Below the pieces are notes generated by a model. That model was not told the origin of the DNA. It was given only the letters and a program-made list of their open reading frames with translations, and did no database searches. From DASXHY01 sp036272195 (GTDB lineage Bacteria > Verrucomicrobiota > Verrucomicrobiia > Limisphaerales > DASXHY01): 64,000 nt of DNA. Made by a program: the position numbers and the translations under genes. The stretch is taken from assembly GCA_036272195.1 (NCBI GenBank), contig DATAZE010000055.1:29176-93175 (forward strand), written 5' to 3'. Shown here piece by piece: positions 17,419 to 26,017 of this stretch (within the stretch, counting starts at the first letter, position 1; each line of letters begins with the position of its first letter).

Positions 17419-18600
17419 TCATTTGGCTGGGGGAGCGTTGGTGGGCGCAGGCCATGGTTTGGGATTCACCACGGTGCCCGCTTTGGCCTTCAAAGTTCCT
17501 TCCACCACCACGCGTTCTCCAGGTTTCAGCCCGTCGGCGATGACCCAATCGGTACCTACCTGTTGACCGACTTTCACGGAAACGACGTTCACCTTGTTTG
17601 ATTCGCCGACGACTGTGACCTGATAAGAGCCTTGCAGTTCCGCCACGGCGCGTTGGGGCACGACGAGGGCGTTGGTTATGGTCTGTGTTTGCGCGCGCAC
17701 GCGGGAATATTGTCCTGGTCGAAGCATAAAGTTCTCATTTGAGAAGAGGCCGACGATTTGCAGCGTGCCGGTATCGATGCTCACCTGCCGATCCGCAAAA
17801 TAAAATTTTCCCTTCTCCGGATAAGTGGAGCCGTCAGACAGGATTAAATCGAGCGGCGGAGCCGAATTGGAGTTTTCCGGGGAGATGAATTGCCTCCAAA
17901 ACGCGAGATAGGATTGCTCGTTTACCTGGAAATAGACCTTCATCGGATTAAGCGCCGAAACTGTGGTCAACACCGCGCTGGAGGGGCCGACGAGGTCGCC
18001 GATTTGCACCTGGGCGAGTCCCGCTAGGCCGTCGACGGGCGAGATGATTTTGGTAAAGCCCAGGTTCAACGTGGCGTTCTCAATCGTGGCCTGGTCCGCC
18101 TTGATGGCCGCCTGTGCGGCGTTCAGGGATTGGACGGAGTCATCGAGTTGCTGCTGGCTGATGGCTTTGTCTTTGGCAAGCGGAGTGAAGCGTTCCACGT
18201 CCAGCCGATTCTTTTCCACCTGGGCCTGGTCCTGCGCAAGCCTGGCTGTGGCCTGGTCCAGTGTGGCCTGGAAAGGACGAGGATCAATTTGAAAAAGGGG
18301 CTGGCCGGCTTTGACTTTATTGCCTTCAGCGTAATTCTGAGTGAGCAAATAGCCGGTCACCTGCGCGCGGATTTGCGCGTTGACGAAGCCGTCCAATGTA
18401 CCGATCCATTCCTGAAAAATGGGAAGGTTGGTAGCGGTGAGAGTGAGGACTTGCACTTCCGGCGGGGCCGGCGGCGGGGGTTTCTTTTTTTTACAACCCG
18501 TGCCGAAAATAAATAGCGCCAAAGCCACGGTTAGATATGTAACTAACCGTTGCGTTACTTCGGCGATTCTGCAAATAGTCGCTTTCCCGTTGCCGGCCAT
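17419..18600 (-). CDS. RND efflux periplasmic adaptor subunit, AcrA type
   Basis: 393-residue membrane-fusion lipoprotein. A hydrophobic stretch (LVTYLTVALALFIFGTGC) ends in a lipobox, so it is probably anchored by lipid to the inner membrane. Hairpin and lipoyl segments follow (GYLLTQNYAEGNKVKAGQPL; ISPVDGLAGLAQVQIGDLVG), then the beta-barrel and a membrane-proximal domain (GLKPGERVVVEGTLKAKAGT). It is first in the adaptor-pump-channel operon. The N-terminal coding region overlaps two short dyads that may be an operator. Confidence 0.92.
   Translation of the reverse strand: MAGNGKATICRIAEVTQRLVTYLTVALALFIFGTGCKKKKPPPPAPPEVQVLTLTATNLPIFQEWIGTLDGFVNAQIRAQVTGYLLTQNYAEGNKVKAGQPLFQIDPRPFQATLDQATARLAQDQAQVEKNRLDVERFTPLAKDKAISQQQLDDSVQSLNAAQAAIKADQATIENATLNLGFTKIISPVDGLAGLAQVQIGDLVGPSSAVLTTVSALNPMKVYFQVNEQSYLAFWRQFISPENSNSAPPLDLILSDGSTYPEKGKFYFADRQVSIDTGTLQIVGLFSNENFMLRPGQYSRVRAQTQTITNALVVPQRAVAELQGSYQVTVVGESNKVNVVSVKVGQQVGTDWVIADGLKPGERVVVEGTLKAKAGTVVNPKPWPAPTNAPPAK
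18529..18558 (-). promoter_or_regulatory. overlapping dyads at the head of the RND adaptor gene
   Basis: GGTTAG-N8-CTAACC (18529-18548) overlaps GTAAC-N10-GTTAC (18539-18558). TetR/MarR-type repressors bind such dyads at efflux promoters. Here they lie about 50 bases inside the coding frame, so either they are fortuitous or repression acts downstream of the start. Confidence 0.3.
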
Positions 18601-18783
18601 AGTGATGGCCTGCTGATTTGGTTCGCGCAGGCCGGTCGGTCGGCGAAGTCCTCTGCCGACGGGCCTAATCTAACAGGGAACAATGAACGCGCAACCAACA
18701 ACCAACGCCGTGCGGATGGGGTCTTCGCCTCGGCTCGAATTTGGGAAGCATGGATGGTCAGCAGGCAATCGCGATAGCGGGCT

Positions 18784-18814
18784 TCGAAACGCACGGGCGG
18801 GACGCCGTGCCACT
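18784..18814. repeat. family A palindromic element, half copy
   Basis: Matches the right half of the complete element at 11192-11251 (CGAAACGCACGGGCG.GACGCC, then GTGCCACT) with small losses. It lies just beyond the barrel-protein terminator. Confidence 0.65.
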
Positions 18815-18816
18815 AT

Positions 18817-18869
18817 AAAAAAGCGAGGCGGGCAGGGTTCGCAATGGACTAACGAACCTACCCGCCTCG
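18817..18869 (-). terminator. Rho-independent terminator of the barrel-protein gene
   Basis: Read on the minus strand, a long GC-rich stem (CGAGGCGGGTAGGTTCG pairing with CGAACCCTGCCCGCCTCG, one bulge) is followed by six T. It lies 39 bases after the stop of the minus-strand barrel gene. Confidence 0.85.
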
Positions 18870-18907
18870 TGATCGCTGGAGGAACAGACGATCAGATTCC
18901 AACCTGT

Positions 18908-20125
18908 TTAGAACAGATAGATGATGTTAAGCGCCAAAGAGACGGAGTTCTTTTGGCTGGGATTCGCGTCTTCTCCCGACACCGTGCCGCCGTAGGGTCT
19001 GGTGCCATCGAAACTGCGGTCCCAACGGAACTCCGCGCGGCTGACTACGTTTTTCCAGAGCGAATAATCCGCAGTCACCGTCAGGCTGCCCAGTTGGTCG
19101 TTCCCGGCGTGGCCCGTGTTCGCCGTGTCCGGGCTATAATACCAACCCTGGGTGGCGCTGGTATAATCCAGGCGGGTGTTGATTTTCAACTTCTCGGTGG
19201 CCTGCCACATGATGTAGAGGGCAGTGGCATTGGCATAACCGCCGCTCGGCGCTCCCACGTAACCGCCGATGTTGCCGGTATAGTCGTAAGCGATGCCGAG
19301 CGACAATCCGGTTACGGGAAGAGGGAGTGTGCCGCCCGCGTAGAGTTGCTGGACGTGTTCAGAATTACTGAGGTTCGGACCGGTGGTGTATCCGCCGGAC
19401 ACTGAAGCTCCTTTCATCCATCCCCAGCTATCGGGCGCGGTGAGCGTGACCATTGCGAGGTAGGCCTTGGCACTTTCCGTGCTCGATTTCGCGTCGACCT
19501 GTGAGTTGAACGGGCCGACGTTGCCGACGCCCGCCTGCACGGTCATCCAATCGGCGACTTTGTAGAACGCCGCAATGCCGGTGTGCGCGGAAGTTTCATC
19601 GAAGAAGCCGTAAGAGCGGCTCCAGTTCGGATCCTTATACGTGTCGTAAGCTTCATAGCCGTTGAAAGTGCCGAATTGGCCGACGTGGAATTCCAGCCCG
19701 TTTCCTACGGGCACGTGGAGGTTCACGTAAGCTTCGTTAAACGCGAATTCGGTGGTTGAAGAACTCGAGACCAGGCCGGTTCCGCGTTTGGCGGCGCCCG
19801 GGCCCATCAGCATTTGCACGTGGTAACCGGCAGACCAGGCGTCCTGGTCCAACGGTTTATCCAGCGTGAGGCTGACGACATTCAGGTTGAAGCCGTCCTG
19901 CACGTCCGCGCCGTCGTAAACGCGGCCGGGCATGTTGGCGTCACCGGTGCCGAATTTCCAAACCGCCGCGGTATCCACGTAACCGCTGAGAGTCGTCGAT
20001 GAGAGGGCGGTCAAAACGGTGCTGGGCGTAGGCGCGGCTGCGGGAGCGTCGTCTGCGAGCATTACCGCCGGGAGGCTGACCACGCCGGCACTCAACAACA
20101 TTTTGGTCCACTTACTTATTTTCAT
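18908..20125 (-). CDS. outer-membrane beta-barrel protein (porin-like)
   Basis: About 405 residues. The ATG at 20125 gives a clean signal peptide (MKISKWTKMLLSAGVVSL, cleavage near MLADDA). The rest alternates polar and hydrophobic residues in short strands rich in Gly, Tyr and Trp, and ends in Phe (SVSLALNIIYLF), as barrel proteins inserted by the Bam machinery do. It resembles the 'outer membrane beta-barrel/porin' proteins common in Verrucomicrobiota and Planctomycetes. It diverges from urtA across about 700 bases and has its own terminator. A role as an outer-membrane pore for urea or related small solutes is an inference from this placement. Confidence 0.8.
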   Translation of the reverse strand: MKISKWTKMLLSAGVVSLPAVMLADDAPAAAPTPSTVLTALSSTTLSGYVDTAAVWKFGTGDANMPGRVYDGADVQDGFNLNVVSLTLDKPLDQDAWSAGYHVQMLMGPGAAKRGTGLVSSSSTTEFAFNEAYVNLHVPVGNGLEFHVGQFGTFNGYEAYDTYKDPNWSRSYGFFDETSAHTGIAAFYKVADWMTVQAGVGNVGPFNSQVDAKSSTESAKAYLAMVTLTAPDSWGWMKGASVSGGYTTGPNLSNSEHVQQLYAGGTLPLPVTGLSLGIAYDYTGNIGGYVGAPSGGYANATALYIMWQATEKLKINTRLDYTSATQGWYYSPDTANTGHAGNDQLGSLTVTADYSLWKNVVSRAEFRWDRSFDGTRPYGGTVSGEDANPSQKNSVSLALNIIYLF

Positions 20126-20636
20126 AATGTGTTTTATAGGTTTCACTTTGAATCGTACGCCTTGTGCGCACTTTTGGTTCACGTGCGCCAAGCAGAAACG
20201 GTACCTCGCGGAAAATTCATCCTTTGTCTGCATGGCCCTCGCGTGAATTCAAAACATGCGCGCACCCTTTGGAAATGTGCTCTCCGAAATGCTCCGTTTG
20301 CTTGAGTGAATTTTTTTTGAACGAATGATGAAATAAAAACAATGGGGCGCCAGCCACGATGTGCGAGTGAACCAATTCTGCGGTTCACGCGGCGGACATC
20401 ACGTGTGTTTTATCCAGTGTTCACGGCACGTTTTGCGTTTCATCAGCGAAGAAAAATCTTTGCGTGAGCCGGCTCGCTGATGCTGTCTTGCGCGTCGCGG
20501 GGAAAAGTTTTTCAGATAATCGAAGTCGTGTGTGACTTCTCAGTTACATGTGGAATTTTTTTTGACCTCGCGCTGTTCATACTTTTACCGCCTGCGCAAT
20601 TTTCCACTGCGCCGAAAAATCACTTTTAAAAATCTT

Positions 20637-20668
20637 CGTTGCGGAATCCTTTGAATAAAGGAGCAACG
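20637..20668. promoter_or_regulatory. imperfect dyad upstream of the urtA -24/-12 site
   Basis: CGTTGC and CCTTT face AAAGG and GCAACG around a short centre. It ends 19 bases upstream of the sigma-54-like site. An activator site is possible, although enhancer sites usually lie further upstream. Confidence 0.4.
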
Positions 20669-20686
20669 GCGGAAAATTTTTTCGTG

Positions 20687-20702
20687 TGGCACATCGGGTG
20701 CT
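20687..20702 (+). promoter_or_regulatory. sigma-54-type (-24/-12) promoter candidate for urtABCDE
   Basis: TGGCACATCGGGTGCT has the invariant GG-N10-GC spacing. The -24 half is perfect and the -12 half is good (TGCT). The predicted start near 20713 gives a leader of about 105 bases before urtA. An almost identical site precedes the ureohydrolase gene (26936-26951). Confidence 0.6.
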
Positions 20703-20818
20703 GAAATGCCGCGACAACATCGACGCCACTGGGTGACGGTGTGTCGCGTGACCAAAGAACCAACACGCAGAGTAAGCAGAACGATAACCTGAAAAACAGA
20801 AACGAACCCACACTCGCT

Positions 20819-22123
20819 ATGATTGCTATGAAAAAGAAGCTGTCCCTCCTGAAAAAAACATTTCTCCTGTTCGGCCTGGCCGCCACGCTGGCGTTGCCGG
20901 CTTATGCGGCGGATACGATCAAGGTTGGTATTCTCCATTCGCTCAGCGGCACAATGGCCATCAGTGAAACCTCCCTGCGCGATGTGCTGCTTTTCACGTT
21001 TGACGAGATCAACAAAGCCGGCGGCATCAAGGTGGGCGACAAGAGTTATATGATCGAACCCGTCATTGTGGACGGCGCCTCGAACTGGCCGCTCTTTGCG
21101 GAGAAGGCCAAGCAATTGCTTGAAGAAGACAAGGTGGCCGTGGTTTTCGGCTGCTGGACTTCAGTGAGCCGCAAATCGGTCCTGCCGGTTTTCGAGAAGG
21201 ACAACGGAATGCTTTTTTACCCGGTGCAATATGAGGGTGAGGAGCTATCGAAGAACATTTTCTACACTGCTGAAGCCGTAAACCAGCAGGCGACGCCCGC
21301 GGTGGATTACCTGCTGGCGCAGGGTAAAAAGAAATTTTACCTGATTGGCACCGATTACGTTTATCCGCAAACGACCAATCTTATCCTGTATAAGTATCTT
21401 CTCCTGCACGGGATCAAAATCGAGGATATCGCCGGCGGTTTCCGCAAGGATGATTCCGGCAAAGTTATTTCCGCTGGCAAGTATACTCCCTTCGGCCACA
21501 CCGACTATCAGCAGATTGTGGCGGAGATCAAGCAGTTTGCGGCCAGCGGTGACGCTTGCGTGCTCAACACCATCAACGGTGATTCCAACGTGCCGTTCTT
21601 CAAGGAAATTGCGGCCGCCGGCCTGACGGCCTCCGATTGCCCGGTGGTTTCCTTCAGCCTCGCGGAAGACGAGCTTCGCTCGCTGCCGACCAAGGATCTC
21701 GTGGGCGAACTCGGTTGCTGGAAGTATTTCATGTCCATCAATTCCTCCGAGAACAAGTCGTTTCTGAAAAGCTGGGATAGCTGGCTCAAGACGGAGAGCT
21801 ACCCGGGCGTGGTGAAAGAAAAACGCGCGGTGGACAGCCCGATGGTGCTCTCCTACAACGGGGTTTATCTCTGGAAAAAAGCGGTCGAAAAAGCCGGCAC
21901 CTTCGATGTGGACAAAGTGCGTGAGGCGCTCGAATCCGGCGACGTCAGCTTTGACGGCCCCGGCGGCAAGACCACGATGCAGAAGAACCATCATACCATC
22001 AGCAACGTTTACATCGGTGAGACCAAGGCGAACGGCCAGTTCAAGATCATCAAGGAATTCAAGGACGTGGCCGGCGAGCCGTTCATCCTGAAGGGTCTCG
22101 ACGACAAGCTTGCGGCCAAATAA
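20819..22123 (+). CDS. urtA: urea ABC transporter, substrate-binding protein
   Basis: 434 residues with a Sec signal peptide (MKKKLSLLKKTF.. ending AYAADT) and a type I periplasmic-binding fold of the Leu/Ile/Val-amide family. Urt-type signatures are present: GILHSLSGTMAISE, VAVVFGCWTSVSRKSVLPVF and LFYPVQYEGEE. It captures urea in the periplasm for UrtBC. ATGs at 20819 and 20828 are both usable and neither has a clear ribosome site. It is first gene of urtABCDE, behind the -24/-12 site. A strong hairpin after its stop may favour its higher expression relative to the membrane genes. Confidence 0.95.
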   Translation: MIAMKKKLSLLKKTFLLFGLAATLALPAYAADTIKVGILHSLSGTMAISETSLRDVLLFTFDEINKAGGIKVGDKSYMIEPVIVDGASNWPLFAEKAKQLLEEDKVAVVFGCWTSVSRKSVLPVFEKDNGMLFYPVQYEGEELSKNIFYTAEAVNQQATPAVDYLLAQGKKKFYLIGTDYVYPQTTNLILYKYLLLHGIKIEDIAGGFRKDDSGKVISAGKYTPFGHTDYQQIVAEIKQFAASGDACVLNTINGDSNVPFFKEIAAAGLTASDCPVVSFSLAEDELRSLPTKDLVGELGCWKYFMSINSSENKSFLKSWDSWLKTESYPGVVKEKRAVDSPMVLSYNGVYLWKKAVEKAGTFDVDKVREALESGDVSFDGPGGKTTMQKNHHTISNVYIGETKANGQFKIIKEFKDVAGEPFILKGLDDKLAAK

Positions 22124-22160
22124 TGGCCGCATTTGGGGTGAGAAAACGAAAAAGGGAACA

Positions 22161-22194
22161 GAAAGGGGTGGAGTTGGGAGACTCCATCCCTTTC
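22161..22194 (+). other. strong intercistronic stem-loop between urtA and urtB
   Basis: GAAAGGGGTGGAGT pairs with ACTCCATCCCTTTC over 14 positions (one G.T) around a 6-base loop. There is no T-run and the urtB start follows 8 bases later. It probably protects urtA mRNA or limits read-through rather than fully terminating. It also hides any ribosome site for urtB. Confidence 0.7.
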
Positions 22195-22202
22195 TCGTCA
22201 AT

Positions 22203-23951
22203 ATGAAGAGCGCGCTGAAACTATTCGCCGGTTTGTTGCTGGTTTACCTGCTTTGCCGTTCGGCCAGGGCGGCAACGGAGTTGAGTGATTCCGAGGTTCG
22301 CGGGCAACTCGTAAAAACTTTATTGAGTACGGGCGAGGAACAGCAGACCAATCTCACCCAGCTCGCTGATGCGGGTTCTAGATTGGTCCACGACGTTCTG
22401 ACTGCGTGGACGCGCGATGGTGTTTATCTCATGGACGGGCCGGACAACACCAAAATCCCCGTGTTGCTCGAAGAACAGACCGACGTCGATGGCAAAGCGC
22501 GCGCTGTCCGCATCGCAGACGGTCAATTTATCAAGGATGACAAGGGGCAGGAGCTTCGCTTTGCGGCCACGGACCTGACGACAGCGGACACGGACATGCG
22601 CTTGCGCAGCGCCATTCAGCAGACTTTGGACGCGTTGGCACTTTCTGACCCGAACCCGGATGCGCGCCGCTCGGCGATTTTGAAGCTCGGCAATTCCGGC
22701 AAGGAAAAAAACATTCTTTTGCTCCAGGCACGGCAGGAAAAGGAAACGGATGCGGTAACTAAAAAAACGTTGAATGAAGCCATTGCGCTTCTTCAACTCG
22801 GCAGCGCCGATTCGTCGGTTCAAATTGCCGCTGTCCGGAAGCTCGCCTCGCTGAATTCCATTGGCAGTCTGGACAATCTCAAGCGCCTGGTGGCGGACCC
22901 GAAGACGAATCCGTCCGTTGCGGGTGAGACAAAGCGGGCGATTTCATCCATTCAGGAACACATTCAATGGGTCAATTTTTTCGGGACGATTTTTCGCGGG
23001 ATGAGCCTGGGTTCGATCCTGCTGGTGGTCGCTCTTGGGCTGGCCATTACTTTCGGTTTGATGGGCGTCATCAATATGGCGCACGGCGAAATGATCGCGG
23101 TCGGCGCTTACACATGTTACGTGGTGCAAAATATTTTCGGCAGCGGATTTGGTTTCACGATCAACCTGCCGTTCAGCATCGCTGGACATCAACTGGGTTT
23201 CGGGATGCATCTTCCCGGGCTGAATGCGACTGGGTTATTTTATGAAAGCTATTTTCTTTTCGCGCTGCCGCTGAGTTTTCTGACGGCGGCGCTGGCTGGG
23301 TTGGCCATCGAACGCAGCGTGATTCGGTTTCTGTATCGCCGCCCGCTGGAATCGCTGCTGGCGACGTGGGGAATTTCGCTGATCATGCAGCAATGTTTCC
23401 GAATGGTGTTTGGCGCGAACAATGTGCAGGTCAATTCGCCTTCCTGGATGCAGGGCCATTTTTCCCTCAATGATGTTCTCTTCGGTTATAACCGCGTTTT
23501 TGTAATTGTTTTTGCCGTGGTGATCGTCATCGGCACGTGGTTGCTGCTCACGAAGACCCCGCTGGGCCTGCTGATTCGGGCGGTGATGCAAAACCGCAAC
23601 ATGGCTTCGTGCATCGGTGTGCGCACGGACCGGGTGAACATGATGACGTTCGCATTTGGTTCGGGTTTGGCGGGATTGGCCGGGTCGTTCCTTTCGCAAA
23701 TCGGCAATGTCGGCCCGAGCATGGGCCAGGATCATATCGTGAACGCGTTCATGACGGTGGTTGTGGGCGGGGTCGGCAGCATTGTCGGCACGGTCTATTC
23801 CGCGTTGGGCGTCGGCACCGGCGATCAGGTGCTGCAACAGGTGACCGGTTCGCCGGTGGCGGGAAAAATTGTGATGCTCGTGCTGATTATTCTTTTTTTG
23901 CAATGGAAACCCGGCGGCTTGTTTGCCATCCGCTCGCGGAGTTTGGATTGA
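22203..23951 (+). CDS. urtB: urea ABC transporter, permease subunit UrtB
   Basis: About 582 residues. A signal-like N-terminus (MKSALKLFAGLLLVYLLC) and about 250 soluble residues with helical repeats (RRSAILKLGNSGKEKNILLL; VQIAAVRKLASLNSIG) precede a LivH-type permease domain with GLAITFGLMGVINMAHGEM and the coupling segment around NRNMASCIGVRTDRVNMMTF. The long N-terminal extension is typical of UrtB and absent from plain LivH. The ATG at 22203 begins the signal sequence. An upstream in-frame ATG would translate the intercistronic hairpin. It is followed 11 bases later by urtC. Confidence 0.95.
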   Translation: MKSALKLFAGLLLVYLLCRSARAATELSDSEVRGQLVKTLLSTGEEQQTNLTQLADAGSRLVHDVLTAWTRDGVYLMDGPDNTKIPVLLEEQTDVDGKARAVRIADGQFIKDDKGQELRFAATDLTTADTDMRLRSAIQQTLDALALSDPNPDARRSAILKLGNSGKEKNILLLQARQEKETDAVTKKTLNEAIALLQLGSADSSVQIAAVRKLASLNSIGSLDNLKRLVADPKTNPSVAGETKRAISSIQEHIQWVNFFGTIFRGMSLGSILLVVALGLAITFGLMGVINMAHGEMIAVGAYTCYVVQNIFGSGFGFTINLPFSIAGHQLGFGMHLPGLNATGLFYESYFLFALPLSFLTAALAGLAIERSVIRFLYRRPLESLLATWGISLIMQQCFRMVFGANNVQVNSPSWMQGHFSLNDVLFGYNRVFVIVFAVVIVIGTWLLLTKTPLGLLIRAVMQNRNMASCIGVRTDRVNMMTFAFGSGLAGLAGSFLSQIGNVGPSMGQDHIVNAFMTVVVGGVGSIVGTVYSALGVGTGDQVLQQVTGSPVAGKIVMLVLIILFLQWKPGGLFAIRSRSLD

Positions 23952-23962
23952 CCTCTTAAATC

Positions 23963-25126
23963 ATGCGACGCAAAGCAACGAAGTTTGAATTGTGGGGCGT
24001 AGCTGTCGCTGCGTTTGTCATGATTATATTGCTGCCGGTGCTCAACGCCACGCCGGTCGGCAGTTTTTTGCACGTCAGCAATTTCACGATCAATCTTTAC
24101 GGGAAATATCTGTGCTACGGCCTGCTGGCCATCAGCGTGGATTTGCTGTGGGGATACACCGGGCTGCTGAGCCTCGGCCAGGCGCTCTTTTTCACGCTCG
24201 GCGGTTACATGATGGGAATGTACCTGATGCGGATGATCGGAACGCTCGGGCAATATCATCAGCCGATTCCCGATTTCCTGGTGTTCCTCGGCTGGAGCCG
24301 GTTGCCGGAATTCTGGAAACCGTTCAGCAGTTTCCCCTTTGCCTTTTTCATGGCGATGTTGCTGCCGGGAACGCTGGCGCTGGTGTTTGGTTTCCTGGCA
24401 TTTCGCTCGCGCATTCGAGGCGTTTATTTTTCGATTCTTACGCAGGCGCTGACCTATGCGGCGACGTTGCTATTCTTTCGCAACAACCTGTTGATGGGCG
24501 GCAATAACGGTTTTACTGATTTTAAATTTATTTTCGGTTACGACTTGCGCGAACCAGCCACGCAGCGGGGATTGTATATTGCGACGGGGTTGACGGTGTT
24601 GATTGTTTACCTCGGCTGCCGTTGGTTGAGCCGGACAAAATTCGGGCTGGTGCAACAAGCGATTCGCGACAGCGAGAACCGGGTGCTTTTCAGCGGTTAC
24701 GCGGCGGGAAATTATAAGCTGTTTATCTTTGTGCTCGCCGCGCTCATCGGTTCGGTCGGCGGAATGTTGTTCGTGCCGCAGGTGGGCATCATTAATCCCA
24801 GCGAAATGGCGCCGGACAAATCGTTGGAGGCAGTGGTGTGGGTGGCGGTCGGAGGGCGCGGGACGCTGCTCGGGCCGATCCTGGGCGCTTTTGGCGTGAA
24901 CGCCTTCAAGAGCTGGGCCACCCGCGCGTATCCGGACCTTTGGCAGATTTTGCTCGGGGGGCTTTTCGTGGTCGTGACTTTGTTCATGCCGAAGGGATTG
25001 GTCGGGCTGCCGGAACAATTGCGCGGCATAAAAAAACGTTTTGACGCGCGACGCAGCAAAGCCGTCAGCGAACCAACCATCACTCCGGTCAGCCGCACCG
25101 CGGAAGAATTGGCCAAAATCAAATGA
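23963..25126 (+). CDS. urtC: urea ABC transporter, permease subunit UrtC
   Basis: 387 residues, LivM-type permease with about 10 membrane helices. Seen are DLLWGYTGLLSLGQALFFTL near residue 60 and the coupling-helix region QQAIRDSENRVLFSGYAAGN. The C-terminus is a basic cytoplasmic tail. It pairs with UrtB to form the channel. It overlaps urtD by 4 bases (ATGA). Confidence 0.95.
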   Translation: MRRKATKFELWGVAVAAFVMIILLPVLNATPVGSFLHVSNFTINLYGKYLCYGLLAISVDLLWGYTGLLSLGQALFFTLGGYMMGMYLMRMIGTLGQYHQPIPDFLVFLGWSRLPEFWKPFSSFPFAFFMAMLLPGTLALVFGFLAFRSRIRGVYFSILTQALTYAATLLFFRNNLLMGGNNGFTDFKFIFGYDLREPATQRGLYIATGLTVLIVYLGCRWLSRTKFGLVQQAIRDSENRVLFSGYAAGNYKLFIFVLAALIGSVGGMLFVPQVGIINPSEMAPDKSLEAVVWVAVGGRGTLLGPILGAFGVNAFKSWATRAYPDLWQILLGGLFVVVTLFMPKGLVGLPEQLRGIKKRFDARRSKAVSEPTITPVSRTAEELAKIK

Positions 25127-25890
25127 GCACCGCGCATCGCGAATTTGTTTTAACGCTCGAAGACGTGAACAAGGCCTTCGAGGGCTTTAAGGCCATTTCG
25201 AACCTGACTCTGTACATGGATAAAGGGGAGTTGCGCACGATCATTGGGCCGAATGGCGCGGGCAAAAGCACAATGCTCGATCTCATCACCGGGCGCACCA
25301 AACCGGACAAGGGGAAAATTGAATTTGGCAAAAATACCGACCTGACGCGGCTTAACGAACATCAAATCAACCGCCTCGGTATCGGCCGGAAATTTCAAAC
25401 GCCGTCGGTTTACATCGATCATACGGTTTTTGAAAACATCTGGCTTTCGCTCAAAGGCAGCCGCGCGGTATGGACGACGATTTTTGCACGGCTTTCCTCC
25501 GATGAACGCGATCGTATTCATGACGTGCTTAATACGGTGGGGCTTTCGGCCAAGGCGGATTGGAAAGCCGGCGCGTTGAGTCACGGGCAGAAGCAGTGGC
25601 TGGAAATTGGCATGCTGCTCGCGCAGGACCCGAAGCTATTGCTGGTGGATGAACCCGCGGCGGGCATGACGGATGAAGAGACGCACAAAACCGGCGAGTT
25701 GTTGCTCAGCCTCGAAGGCAAACACAGCATTGTGGTGATTGAACACGACATGACTTTTGTCCGGCAAATCGCGCGCAAAGTGACGGTATTGCACCAGGGC
25801 ACGGTGCTGTGTGAGGGAACGGTGGATGAGGTGCAAAATGATGAACGAGTGATTGAGGTTTACCTTGGCAGAAAGAAAAAGGCGGCGTGA
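25123..25890 (+). CDS. urtD: urea ABC transporter, ATPase subunit UrtD
   Basis: 255-residue LivG-type ATPase. Walker A is GPNGAGKSTMLDLITG, the signature is LSHGQKQWLEIGMLLAQ, and Walker B is LLLVDEPAAGMTDEE, followed by the switch histidine in IVVIEHDMTFV. SHGQ in place of SGGQ is usual in UrtD. Start and stop overlaps tie it to urtC. A 127-base repeat-filled gap separates it from urtE. Confidence 0.95.
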   Translation: MSTAHREFVLTLEDVNKAFEGFKAISNLTLYMDKGELRTIIGPNGAGKSTMLDLITGRTKPDKGKIEFGKNTDLTRLNEHQINRLGIGRKFQTPSVYIDHTVFENIWLSLKGSRAVWTTIFARLSSDERDRIHDVLNTVGLSAKADWKAGALSHGQKQWLEIGMLLAQDPKLLLVDEPAAGMTDEETHKTGELLLSLEGKHSIVVIEHDMTFVRQIARKVTVLHQGTVLCEGTVDEVQNDERVIEVYLGRKKKAA

Positions 25891-25892
25891 AA

Positions 25893-26010
25893 AATTTAAA
25901 TTCCAAATTCCAAATTCCAAGTTCCAAAGAAGCTCCAAGCTTCGAGCTTCAAATTGTAGCGCGCACCTTTCTTGGGTTTTTTGGGGACGTGGAATTTGGA
26001 ATTTGGAACT
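25893..26010. repeat. degenerate word-repeat element inside the urt operon
   Basis: Tandem copies of TTCCAAA appear on the left (AAATTCCAAATTCCAAATTC) and the complementary words GGAATTT on the right (GTGGAATTTGGAATTTGGAA), so the whole forms a long imperfect palindrome between urtD and urtE. Related word repeats occur at 14217-14245 and 42551-42635. An open frame runs across it into urtE but is not a plausible N-terminus. Confidence 0.75.
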
Positions 26011-26017
26011 TTCGGCA

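Larger units (their letters stand above)
20126..20818. promoter_or_regulatory. divergent control region between the barrel gene and urtA
   Basis: About 690 bases with no convincing gene and lower GC than the flanks. On the urtA side it holds a dyad (20637-20668) and a -24/-12 site (20687-20702), described separately. On the barrel-gene side, TGGCGCACGTGAACC has a good -24 half but no GC at -12, so I do not call it. Confidence 0.6.

Noticed and set aside
20126..20230. Second -24/-12 promoter reading toward the barrel gene
   Set aside because: TGGCGCACGTGAACC has a -24 half but lacks GC at -12.
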